From a bacterium (GTDB lineage: Bacteria > Electryoneota > Electryoneia > Electryoneales > Electryoneaceae): a DNA stretch of 64,000 bases. The position numbers and the translations under genes are program-made. Where the stretch lies: the NCBI GenBank assembly GCA_028278125.1, contig JANQEY010000305.1, positions 1 to 64,000 on the forward strand, written 5' to 3'. The notes under the pieces were generated by a model. The model was not told the DNA's origin and did no database searches. It saw only the letters and a program-made list of their open reading frames with translations. Shown in pieces: positions 1 to 7,866 of the stretch (position 1 is its first letter; the number at the start of each line of letters is the position of its first letter).

Positions 1-1
1 C

Positions 2-136
2 ATCAAGGTCACCAATCCATCCGATATCGCTGCACGGGGTATCCTGGCTACACCCGGAGTTGCCGTAGATGGCGAAGTTGTATCCCGGGGTAAAATCCCT
101 AAAAAGGATACTATTGAAGGCTGGTTGTCGGATTAA
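2..136 (+). CDS. Thioredoxin-like small redox protein (3' end only)
   Basis: Only the last 44 codons are present; the gene begins upstream of the window. The visible part carries a cis-proline motif (ATPGVAVDGEVV, about 25 residues from the end) followed by a basic turn and a terminal helix ending GWLSD. This matches the C-terminal half of the short glutaredoxin/thioredoxin-fold proteins often called small redox-active disulfide protein 2. The N-terminal CxxC cannot be seen, so redox activity is inferred from family resemblance only. Confidence 0.6.
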   Translation: MKVTNPSDIAARGILATPGVAVDGEVVSRGKIPKKDTIEGWLSD

Positions 137-357
137 ACTAATGAAAATCATCTTAGTTCAGTAAAATATGATTTTTTCCTTCTGATTATTACCCGACAAA
201 TGCCAGGCTAGCTCCCGTTAAAACTCCATAAAGAGTCATTTTCACTTTGACTTCCCTGCCTGTTTGCTTATATTTGGAGAGTTAGCATAGACTAACAATC
301 AAGAGATATAATTTTTCGATATTACTAAATCTGAACTAAAACATCAGGGATAAGGTC

Positions 358-1611
358 ATGTTTAACAAACAAAAGATAAATAAAAAACGATATATTTCTA
401 AGCTGAGCTCATATACGCTGGCATCAATTCTCCTGCTTGCCGCCAGCCTGGCGTATTCTAACGATAACTTCTCTGGAAACTGGGGTGGACTCAGGGAAAA
501 TCTTTCCAACAAAGGGATAGATTTTGAATTGGTCTATTCCGGGGAAGTCTATTCAAATATCCAGGGAGGGATTGATCAGAAAACAATCTACCACGACAAC
601 TACGACTTGATTGCGACAATTGATACAGAAGCTCTTTATGGATTAAAAGGCGGTATGTTTAATATTTATTTCCTTGGGAACTCTGGTGACAGCCCCTCTG
701 AAAATATTGGCGATCTGCAGGTTGCAAGCAATATAGATACTGATGAGGCCTGGAAGCTGTACGAAGCCTGGTATCAGCAAAATATGTTCGACGATAAACT
801 TTCAATCCTCGTTGGTCTGTTTGACCTTAATTCGGAGTTTGATGCTACTGAAACAGCCGGCCTGTTTCTGAATTCTTCTCATGGTATCGGCCCGGATTAT
901 TCACAGAGCGGAGTTAACGGCCCCTCCATTTTTCCGACAACTTCACTGGCTTTTCGCGGCCAGGTACAGGTGACGGACAATGTTCTGGTTCGCGCCGCAG
1001 TGTTCGATGGCATCCCAGGCGACCCGGAAAAAGCAAGTGGTACACATATCCTGTATGAAAGCGATGAAGACGGACTGCTGACTGCAGGTGAGATCAATTA
1101 TTTAAACAGCGAAGATGAGGAACGGTTCTACAAATTTTCACTGGGTACCTGGATGTATTCGGCTGAGTTTGAAAAGATAGAAGATCCATCAGAAACAGGA
1201 ACCGGGAACTTCGGATTTTATGCAATGGCTGAAAGTCAGCTTTACCAGGAAGATGAAAACCAGGGTTTAGCAGCGTTTGCCAGGTTTGGCATGGCGAATA
1301 CGGACTACAACCCAATTGGCAACTATATTGGATTCGGAACAGTCTACACAGGCCTTCTTCCCGGCAGGGATGACGATCAGGTTGGACTTGCAGTAGCAAT
1401 CGCAAATAATGGAGACAAGTTCAAAGATTCTGAGGAACAGGCGGGTGGTGAAGTGGAAGACGCTGAAACAAACATCGAATTCGCTTACAACGCCGGTCTA
1501 CTCCCATGGCTGAATATACAGGCTGATCTGCAGTATATAATCAATCCGGGAACAGATCCTGACCTGGATAATGCTTTTGCCGGGGGGATAAGATTCTCTG
1601 TTTCGTTTTAA
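358..1611 (+). CDS. OprB-family carbohydrate-type outer-membrane porin
   Basis: 417 residues. A long basic N-terminus (KQKINKKRYISK) precedes a hydrophobic stretch ending near residue 34 (SLAYS-ND), a typical Sec signal peptide. The mature protein opens with the OprB hallmark NWGGLRENLSNKGIDFELVY, contains the family's central pattern of Gly/aromatic strands, and ends in Phe (IRFSVSF), as expected for an outer-membrane beta-barrel recognised by BAM. Family members form diffusion channels, classically for sugars, but in many environmental bacteria the substrate is unknown. It stands alone between a thioredoxin-like gene and the convergent Moco operon, so context gives no substrate. Confidence 0.82.
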   Translation: MFNKQKINKKRYISKLSSYTLASILLLAASLAYSNDNFSGNWGGLRENLSNKGIDFELVYSGEVYSNIQGGIDQKTIYHDNYDLIATIDTEALYGLKGGMFNIYFLGNSGDSPSENIGDLQVASNIDTDEAWKLYEAWYQQNMFDDKLSILVGLFDLNSEFDATETAGLFLNSSHGIGPDYSQSGVNGPSIFPTTSLAFRGQVQVTDNVLVRAAVFDGIPGDPEKASGTHILYESDEDGLLTAGEINYLNSEDEERFYKFSLGTWMYSAEFEKIEDPSETGTGNFGFYAMAESQLYQEDENQGLAAFARFGMANTDYNPIGNYIGFGTVYTGLLPGRDDDQVGLAVAIANNGDKFKDSEEQAGGEVEDAETNIEFAYNAGLLPWLNIQADLQYIINPGTDPDLDNAFAGGIRFSVSF

Positions 1612-1638
1612 GACGTAGTAGGTAGTTTAACCAATTTT

Positions 1639-2568
1639 TTAGTGTGGGTTTTCACCACGTATTAATTCGATAGCGTGTGGAAGAACATCAATTATGGCCT
1701 CGAGGTTTTCACTTGAGGCTTTTTTACTGCCTGGAAGGTTGATAACCAGGGTCTTTTCACGGATACCACATTCTCCTCTTTGAAGCCACGCATGGGGAGT
1801 GATTTTTGAACTGGCCAGTCGCATCGCTTCGGCCAGTCCTGGAGCTTCACGTTCAATAACTTTTTTCGTCGCCTCCGGTGTAACATCTCTTGGACCAAAA
1901 CCTGTTCCGCCGACTGTTACAGCAAGGTCAAGCCTGCGGCTCACAGATGCCATTAGCTTGGATTCAATCAATTTCTCGTCGTCGGGAATTATATCCTGCT
2001 CCACAATATTGGCGCCCAGTTTTGATTTTAGAATATCAATAACAGCAGGGCCAGCAGTGTCTGTTGCTTCTCCACGGGAGCACCTGTCGGAGATGGTAAA
2101 AACGGCTGCCTGGACAACGGTATTGTCCTTGTGGGATATAACTTCAATATCATCACCAGCCTTGATAGTGCTGCCTTCGAGAACCTCGGCAAACCGTCCC
2201 AGGCGGGGCATGATACAATCGCCGACTCGGTAAAAAATCTTGCATCGTTCATGGCACAATTTACCAACCTGAGTTATTTTAAGACACGCGTGTCCGATTT
2301 TAAGTTCTGTGCCTATTCCCAGGTCGCTTAAATCCAGCCCGGATACCACCAGGTTCTCGCCAAAAATACCGGGAGTGTAGTTGAGCCCGTCCTTTTCCAT
2401 ACCCTGGATATCTTTTATGTCAAGCAGGCTGATCTGCCTGTGACCGAATCCAGCGTGGGCGTCGTCCTTTATGCCGGAATCAACTACAAGTTCAGCGGAA
2501 TCTACAGCCTGTTTAGAGGTACCCTTTTTATCAGAAACACAGACGTATTCGATCTTACCTTTTTCCAT
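1639..2568 (-). CDS. MOSC domain - MogA/MoaB fusion (molybdopterin adenylyltransferase)
   Basis: 309 residues with two domains. Residues 1-148 form a MOSC domain: the conserved Cys region KLCHERCKIFYRVGDC is clear; MOSC domains handle sulfur or bind Moco in cofactor-sulfurating enzymes. Residues about 150-305 are a MogA/MoaB-type domain with the signature GGTGFGPRDVTPEA, which adenylates molybdopterin before molybdate insertion by MoeA. It is the last gene of the moaA-moaC operon, 11 nt after moaC. The fusion of a MOSC carrier domain to the adenylyltransferase suggests cofactor channelling. The reading frame is intact and both signatures are present, so both functions look active. Confidence 0.88.
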   Translation of the reverse strand: MEKGKIEYVCVSDKKGTSKQAVDSAELVVDSGIKDDAHAGFGHRQISLLDIKDIQGMEKDGLNYTPGIFGENLVVSGLDLSDLGIGTELKIGHACLKITQVGKLCHERCKIFYRVGDCIMPRLGRFAEVLEGSTIKAGDDIEVISHKDNTVVQAAVFTISDRCSRGEATDTAGPAVIDILKSKLGANIVEQDIIPDDEKLIESKLMASVSRRLDLAVTVGGTGFGPRDVTPEATKKVIEREAPGLAEAMRLASSKITPHAWLQRGECGIREKTLVINLPGSKKASSENLEAIIDVLPHAIELIRGENPH

Positions 2569-2579
2569 TGTTCACCATT

Positions 2580-3053
2580 CTAGTCAGCTTTATAGGTTCC
2601 TGATTTACCACCGGTTTTTTCCAGCAGCCTGATCGATTCAATCCGCATACTTTTACTCTGGCTTTTTAGCATATCGTAGAGGGTGAGGGCGGCGACGTTC
2701 ACGGCGGTAAGAGCTTCCATTTCAACACCGGTTGGGGAGACAGTTGAAACGCTGGAGATTATCCTAATCCTGTCCTCACCCGGCTCAAAATCAACCGAAA
2801 CATGTGAGATTGGAAGTGGATGACAAAGCGGTATCAACTCCCCGGTTTTTTTCGTGGCCATTATCCCGGCAAGACGTGCTGTTTCGTAAACGTTGCCCTT
2901 GGGCGAAGTGCCGTCAGCGAGGAGATCTATAATCTTTTTACCTGTAACAACATATCCCTCGGCGGTGGCTTTCCGAAGGTTAGATTCCTTTCCACTGACA
3001 TCCACCATCCTGGCAGCACCCTTTTTATCAAGATGACTCAAATCCACGATCAT
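2580..3053 (-). CDS. moaC: MoaC, cyclic pyranopterin monophosphate synthase
   Basis: 157 residues, the usual length. It converts the 3',8-cyclised GTP product of MoaA into cyclic pyranopterin monophosphate, the first stable intermediate of molybdenum-cofactor synthesis. Family motifs visible are the N-terminal MVDVSGK, the catalytic-region LIPLCHPLPISHV and VEMEALTAVNVAALTLYDM. The start codon overlaps the end of moaA by 4 nt (ATGA), so the two are translationally coupled. Confidence 0.95.
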   Translation of the reverse strand: MIVDLSHLDKKGAARMVDVSGKESNLRKATAEGYVVTGKKIIDLLADGTSPKGNVYETARLAGIMATKKTGELIPLCHPLPISHVSVDFEPGEDRIRIISSVSTVSPTGVEMEALTAVNVAALTLYDMLKSQSKSMRIESIRLLEKTGGKSGTYKAD

Positions 3054-4048
3054 CCTCCAATCAGGTGCATCGGTTGTGTACTGACCATCGACTCCGGTGG
3101 TTGTTTATTTGCCAGGTAACGCCTGATAATTCCATTGTCTTCGCTGCATGGAGTTTTGTGCAGAAGGGTGGGGATTGACAGACCTTTTGTATCCATCAGG
3201 CAACGGTAGAGCCTTCCTCGGCTGTCCAGCCTTAACCTGTTGCAGGATTCACAGAATGGTTCGCTCCTGGGAGTAATCCAGCCGGTGGTCAGTTCGATTC
3301 CACTCCAGGATAACAATGATTTCCTCGCTGGACGGTTCGACGGCTCAACATCACTTAACCATATTCCGTTTTTTCCGATCCAGTCTCGGACAATATCAGC
3401 ACTGACGTACTGGTTTTTTATCCAGGGGGATGAATTACCCCTTTTCATCAGTTCAATAAAACGGATTTCAAGATTATTGTTTGCGGCGAATGATAACAAT
3501 TCCGGGATATCTTCCTGCCATGTTTCGCCGAGGAGAACGCTGTTCACTTTGACAGGTGTTAATCCATGTTCTACTGCAGCTTCTATACCTTTTAAGGTCT
3601 TCGATAGACTACCGCCACCGGTCAACCTTTCAAATCGATCCGGATCAAGCGAATCGAGAGATATGTTTACCCTTTCCAAACCGGCATCACGCAACGGTTC
3701 CGCAAGCTGCTCCAACCTGAATCCGTTTGTGGTTAGGGAGATACGATCAAAACCCAGCTCACTTTTTAGTTTGCCCACAAGCTCAACAATGGCGGGGTAC
3801 ATTAACGGCTCCCCACCCGTCAATTTCACCTCGTTGAAAGAGATCGTGTTTTGCAGATAGCTGATCCATTCGAGGCAATCCTGAACATCTACATTGTTGC
3901 AATCCTTTGATAAACCGGGATCAGGACGGCAATAGAGGCAGTGAAAGTTGCATCGTTCAGTCACTGAGAGACGAAGGGCGTAACTATGGGAAGAAATACT
4001 AAAATTATGGTCGTCCGCAAGCTGCGGACAAGTTGTCGGCTTGAACAC
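3050..4048 (-). CDS. moaA: MoaA, GTP 3',8-cyclase (radical SAM)
   Basis: Radical-SAM enzyme that cyclises GTP in the first step of Moco synthesis. The N-terminal cluster motif CNFHCLYC (Cx3Cx2C) and the C-terminal second [4Fe-4S] motif CESCNRLRLDSRGRLYRC are both present, as is KLTGGEP for SAM. An open frame extends upstream to 4084, but those codons fall inside a conserved riboswitch-like element. The GTG at 4048 has a strong AAGGAG ribosome site 9 nt upstream (4058-4062) and is preferred, giving 332 residues. The last residues are slightly unlike other MoaA proteins: the conserved C-terminal GG is followed directly by the stop codon (ends LIGG), the usual mature MoaA tail. First gene of moaA-moaC-MOSC/mogA. 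Confidence 0.93.
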   Translation of the reverse strand: MFKPTTCPQLADDHNFSISSHSYALRLSVTERCNFHCLYCRPDPGLSKDCNNVDVQDCLEWISYLQNTISFNEVKLTGGEPLMYPAIVELVGKLKSELGFDRISLTTNGFRLEQLAEPLRDAGLERVNISLDSLDPDRFERLTGGGSLSKTLKGIEAAVEHGLTPVKVNSVLLGETWQEDIPELLSFAANNNLEIRFIELMKRGNSSPWIKNQYVSADIVRDWIGKNGIWLSDVEPSNRPARKSLLSWSGIELTTGWITPRSEPFCESCNRLRLDSRGRLYRCLMDTKGLSIPTLLHKTPCSEDNGIIRRYLANKQPPESMVSTQPMHLIGG

Positions 4049-4054
4049 CGTTGG

Positions 4055-4173
4055 TTTCTCCTTTCCAAACACGGGAGGCTGCACCGTTTCCAGTACAACC
4101 CTCGGGACTCATACCGGTCCACCGCCCGAAAGTCCATCACACTTCGTGTACAGGTCAGACGGGTCGGAGAAAA
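4055..4173 (-). promoter_or_regulatory. Probable molybdenum-cofactor (Moco) riboswitch upstream of moaA
   Basis: On the minus strand the element begins UUUUCUCCGA (4173-4164) and ends with GCCUCCCG (around 4079-4072) followed by GGAAAGGAGAAA (4066-4055). These match my recollection of the conserved 5' and 3' segments of the Moco RNA motif. Between them lies a large paired region with several GC-rich arms. The terminal stem UUUCUCC/GGAGAAA (7 bp) includes the moaA Shine-Dalgarno itself, implying translational control: with cofactor bound, the ribosome site is hidden. Recognised from memory of the motif, not by a covariance search. Confidence 0.72.
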
Positions 4174-4261
4174 TGTATTTTGAGTACTACAATATAGCAG
4201 TATTTAAGTGTAGAAAAAAGCAGCTCAATAGTGAGAATTGGAGTGATATTTTTTTAGTGTA

Positions 4262-4300
4262 ATAAATTAAAAATCCCGGCGCCTGATAAGCGCCGGGATT
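4262..4300 (-). terminator. Intrinsic terminator of the penicillin-acylase gene
   Basis: Perfect 11-bp stem (AATCCCGGCGC at 4272-4282 against GCGCCGGGATT at 4290-4300) with a 7-nt loop. Read on the minus strand it is followed by a T-rich tail (TTTAATTTATT). It lies about 100 nt after the stop of the acylase gene and before the riboswitch of moaA. Confidence 0.8.
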
Positions 4301-4403
4301 ACTTTGCCCCTACACTAACTTGAATTGACTTTTCAGCAGTTAGGAGAGATTAAAGTCCCTATGATAGTCCTGTCTATTCCAATTTTCTCTAAACAGGTTA
4401 GCC

Positions 4404-6527
4404 TTAATTCAACCGGACCATTTTACGCACCTCGGTTGCACCCTTGGCCGTTGAGACATGGATAAAATAAACTCCGCTGGACAATCCCCCATTCGGCAAT
4501 CCAATTTCGTGTTTTCCAGCGCCGAGTCTCTCTGTTTTCGTCTGAGAAACTTCTTCACCAAGTATATTATAGATCTGGATATTCAGATCCGTTGCCGAAG
4601 ACAGGTTGACAATTACAGTAAATCCCGGATTAAAGGGATTCGGGTAAATACTGTCTATAGAAAAGTCTTCCGGTAACACCTCTTTTTCAGGCTCGAGTAC
4701 ATCAAGTTCACCCCAGCGCTCCCATTCTTTAAATTCCCACGCGGAGTGTAATTCCCATTGATCGGTTTTGTGTGGACTGGGAACCTGGTCGAGGCTGGTG
4801 AAATCGCTTTGGCCCGGCGGGCAGATGTTGGCCGCGTTGTCAAGATCTCCCCAGTCGATAGCCTGCTGAAAGGTTCCGTGAGTGTAAATTTCTTCCGGGA
4901 CATGTTTCAAATTTTCAAAGCTGAATGGAGTCAATGGACCAACGAAATTATCGATTTCAGTAACACCATGAGCGCCAATCCAATGTACGTTGTCACCATT
5001 ATCCCACCAGGATACAGGTTTGTTGTTCCAGTTGACAAAATAGTCCTGGTTGTTCACATCCGCCTGGGGTAGAGCCTCAAAGGGGATGATTCCTCCCCAT
5101 TCCTCACTTCCGTCTCCAAAATGGGGTAACCGTGGATCGATACCATCCGTACGGTCCTGGTAGAATCCCGTGTGATAATAATTGATATCACCATTTTCGA
5201 AGGCAAAAAACATGTTAAATGACAATGGATTTTGTGCGATGACCTGCTCTACCTCTGCTACGGTTTCAGTCTGCCAAAGATTAAAAAACGAGATCAACAG
5301 GCTCATTTCCTGATACCTGGAAGTGGACTTCATTGTATAAACGTGTTGATTTTGCAGATCATCTGCAAATACCGGTCCGTGAACTGTCCTGTAGTGGGTA
5401 AATTCGTGATCTTCACCACCGGCGACAGGAATCACTTCATTAATGACTTCGAAATCATGCCATTGATCGTTGTACCAATACCTCGAGTATGAATTATCCT
5501 CCGTGGAATCGATGTACACATCCTGGTTATCAGACATTCCGCTGGTGACAGTCCATGCAAAATGATCAGTCCTCCCGATAAACACTCCCGGTAAACCAGC
5601 CATTGCTGCACCTCCTATATGGAACTCGGGACAGGTTAATTCCGCCTCCAGGGTGCTGTTTGCTTCGTACTGACTGGGCTCACCCATTTGTGGACACCCC
5701 AGAAGCATGGTTGATCCTGACGAAGATTTTTGTTCGCTGATCAGCACAGCAAAACTGCCCAGTTTTGGAGGCAGGTTCAGGTCGTAAAACGCCTGGCGAA
5801 TTTGATTTTTCCTTTCATTCCAGCCTTCGACAACAGAGGATTCAACTTGACGACCGGAGAATGACCAGTTTTGTGTGGCAGCTGTTCCTCCGTTGTGAAT
5901 GGTCGTTGGAGCTGTAGGATCATTAATCTGACGATATTCATCAAACCAGTCCGAACCATACGATTGGAGCTCATTGAGGCGATCAAGTTCTTCTCCGCCG
6001 AACAACCCAAAATTCAGCGCGACAAACTGGATCACGGCAATTGTTTTTTCTGGGGTCCAGTCTTCCATCTCAAGATCGGCAAATGCATAAGGCTTGTATT
6101 CATCTGGGTTAGCCTCGATGGAATCCAGGTATGTATTTACGCCATCTGCGTATGCCTGCAATGCGATCTGAAGATCCTCGGGAAGAGTTTGGAATGTTGC
6201 AGTGCGCTCAGCCTCCGTATATCCCATTCTCCGAACCTCCTCATCAACAAGGATAAATGCGCTACCGAAGATCTCAGATAATGTTCCCTCTCCAGACCTG
6301 CGAAAAATCTCCATCTGGTACAACCGATCTCTGGCAGTGGCGAATCCTTGCCCGAACATTACACCAGCAATTGATTCTCCGGAGATATGAGGTACACCAT
6401 AATCATCCCGTTCAATGGTAACATATGTGTTATCTGGTACCTGCAGCGTAATCCCAAAAGCTGTGATGTTCCATACCAGCATCAATAGTGAAAAGATAAT
6501 TATTCTTTTTAATTTGTCTCTGGACAT
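4404..6527 (-). CDS. Secreted penicillin acylase (Ntn-hydrolase) with C-terminal sorting domain
   Basis: The preferred start at 6527 (MSRDKLKR) gives a signal peptide (KRIIIFSLLMLVW...AFG) and 707 residues; the frame is open to 6587. The alpha-chain motif RDDYGVPHISG, the QMEIFRRSGEGTLSEIFG segment and the beta-chain segment LPGVFIGRTDHFAWTVTSG are typical of penicillin amidase/acyl-homoserine-lactone acylase enzymes. The autocatalytic nucleophile is most likely the Ser of LGSFAVLIS (about residue 258), where most relatives have SNN(W). Family members cleave amides of aliphatic or aryl-acetic acids. The last about 80 residues (IDSIYPNPFNPGF...GVYFIHVSTAKG) are a type-A secretion sorting/FlgD-like Ig domain, seen in FCB-group exported proteins. 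Monocistronic; substrate unknown, possibly phenylacetyl amides given the neighbourhood. Confidence 0.85.
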   Translation of the reverse strand: MSRDKLKRIIIFSLLMLVWNITAFGITLQVPDNTYVTIERDDYGVPHISGESIAGVMFGQGFATARDRLYQMEIFRRSGEGTLSEIFGSAFILVDEEVRRMGYTEAERTATFQTLPEDLQIALQAYADGVNTYLDSIEANPDEYKPYAFADLEMEDWTPEKTIAVIQFVALNFGLFGGEELDRLNELQSYGSDWFDEYRQINDPTAPTTIHNGGTAATQNWSFSGRQVESSVVEGWNERKNQIRQAFYDLNLPPKLGSFAVLISEQKSSSGSTMLLGCPQMGEPSQYEANSTLEAELTCPEFHIGGAAMAGLPGVFIGRTDHFAWTVTSGMSDNQDVYIDSTEDNSYSRYWYNDQWHDFEVINEVIPVAGGEDHEFTHYRTVHGPVFADDLQNQHVYTMKSTSRYQEMSLLISFFNLWQTETVAEVEQVIAQNPLSFNMFFAFENGDINYYHTGFYQDRTDGIDPRLPHFGDGSEEWGGIIPFEALPQADVNNQDYFVNWNNKPVSWWDNGDNVHWIGAHGVTEIDNFVGPLTPFSFENLKHVPEEIYTHGTFQQAIDWGDLDNAANICPPGQSDFTSLDQVPSPHKTDQWELHSAWEFKEWERWGELDVLEPEKEVLPEDFSIDSIYPNPFNPGFTVIVNLSSATDLNIQIYNILGEEVSQTKTERLGAGKHEIGLPNGGLSSGVYFIHVSTAKGATEVRKMVRLN

Positions 6528-6587
6528 GATGTATTCCCTATTATGTATGGCGTTCACGGAAGCTGATTCCACTGGAAAAGTGATCAT

Positions 6588-7389
6588 GGTTTCAAGTGCC
6601 TGGTATTCCGTTTCTAAGCTAGCAGATGTGGGTGAGAAGTGAAATACGGATTTCTAGTTCAAAGGAAAATCAGCTTTCAACAATACAGGATATTGACTCT
6701 GTTACAGATATAATTCAGACAATCTTTAAAGGTTATTCATGATATCGATGTGCAACCGCACTAAACTAACAGGTTACTCTGGGAAGATAAGATTCGATAT
6801 AGATTACAATTTTATAAAGAATATTGCCTTTATTATACCTCATCTACACAAAAATATATTTGATTCAAAGAATTTGATTGTCTTATAAGTTTATTGTGCA
6901 ACAAAAATATCTATTCAATGCCAACAGCCATATTTTATTGAAAGTATTAAATACAACAAACACTGTGTTAGACACCCCTAACATTGGCTGAAAATATAGT
7001 TGTTACTTTAGCAAAACTCAATAGTATATAGAGTTATGAGAGCAATCAGGGCCTGGAACCTGGAGCCGCATTACGTTTGATTTGGTTCCAGTGCTAAATT
7101 TTCTTACAGGCCAAAGTGTTGACTGTTTGGCGAGCAACTTATGTAACGTTTCTTCTAAGAATCTTAAAAATTTTGATTCGAGATTCTGATCATGCATGTT
7201 AAATACCAGATAATAGAAGTGATTAAACTGGTTTTGTCTTTATAGCGGGGATTCTAGTTCAATAAATAGTCATGAAATACTTATACTAACTAGAGGCAAG
7301 AGAAGTTGTGGTTACTCGTCGCCATAACTTGTCCGGGTATTTTCCCAGGTTACCATCATGAATACCCGGTTTTCCTTAAATTTGTTAAA
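6588..7389. other. Long intergenic region (about 800 nt) without a recognisable gene
   Basis: AT-rich, no ORF with protein-like composition on either strand. It separates the start of the acylase gene from the end of mobB, both on the minus strand. It should hold the acylase promoter near 6600. The only structured element I can see is the hairpin with U-tail at 7333-7375 on the plus strand, which has no assigned gene upstream of it. Confidence 0.5.
7333..7375 (+). terminator. Stem-loop with U-tail, plus-strand orientation
   Basis: CCGGGTATT (7333-7341) pairs perfectly with AATACCCGG (7361-7369) around a 19-nt loop, followed by TTTTCC on the plus strand. The minus-strand benzoyl-CoA operon ends just beyond (mobB stop at 7390), but in that direction there is no T-run. 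It may end a short plus-strand transcript, or simply be a 3'-end stabilising hairpin for the operon. Confidence 0.4.
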
Positions 7390-7851
7390 TCAGTTTATAA
7401 TTTTCTCCAGGATTCCAAGCAAAACTTCAACCCGGTTTTCATCAGTAGTTAAGATAGAAATCACATTCTCCAGGTCTCCGGGTGTTGTTTTAAACGGATG
7501 CTCCAGCCACACCTTTGGCAGGGGGACGGATTTATGACCCTCCACCAGCACAACATCACAATAACCGGAAAAAAACGAGATCTGCTGTTTCAGGGACAGG
7601 CTTCCCTCGTCTTGATGCATTCGTATCGTAAGTTCTTTTTCACTTTGCAGCGCAACATGAGCACCGCTTTTAAACAGGCGGTCTGAATCTTTGCCGGGTT
7701 TATCAATTTCTACATCACTCGAAGTATGTTTGATAATCCCTACCTTAAGTCCTCTTTTCGAAAGGATTGGGATTGTTTCTTCAAGCAAAGTGGTTTTACC
7801 TGAGCCCGACCATCCGCACACAGCTAAAACCACTGTTTTAATATCAGTCAT
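7390..7851 (-). CDS. mobB: MobB, molybdopterin-guanine-dinucleotide biosynthesis adaptor (P-loop GTPase)
   Basis: 153 residues. The Walker A motif GWSGSGKTTL is at residues 13-22, followed by the MobB-type segments VGIIKHTSSDVEIDKPGKDS and VVLVEGHKSVPLPKV. MobB binds GTP and partners MobA in making the bis-MGD form of the cofactor used by DMSO-reductase-family enzymes. It is the last gene of the minus-strand benzoyl-CoA train, 16 nt after the acyl-CoA dehydrogenase. Benzoyl-CoA reductase itself needs no molybdenum, so the gene more likely serves the PadB-like enzyme encoded at 39.9 kb. Confidence 0.9.
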   Translation of the reverse strand: MTDIKTVVLAVCGWSGSGKTTLLEETIPILSKRGLKVGIIKHTSSDVEIDKPGKDSDRLFKSGAHVALQSEKELTIRMHQDEGSLSLKQQISFFSGYCDVVLVEGHKSVPLPKVWLEHPFKTTPGDLENVISILTTDENRVEVLLGILEKIIN

Positions 7852-7866
7852 ATCGGTTATTATCAG

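Noticed and set aside
4049..4084. Extended N-terminus of MoaA starting at 4084
   Set aside because: The extra codons cover conserved riboswitch sequence and the start has no ribosome site; the GTG at 4048 does.
5850..5885. TQNWSF segment as a Thr variant of the penicillin-acylase nucleophile
   Set aside because: A better match to the beta-chain start (GSxxxVxIS) occurs about 38 residues further on with a normal Ser, so no nucleophile change is claimed.
6640..7262. Direct repeat TTCTAGTTCAA at both ends of the 6.6-7.4 kb gap
   Set aside because: 11 nt only and no associated element between; likely coincidence.
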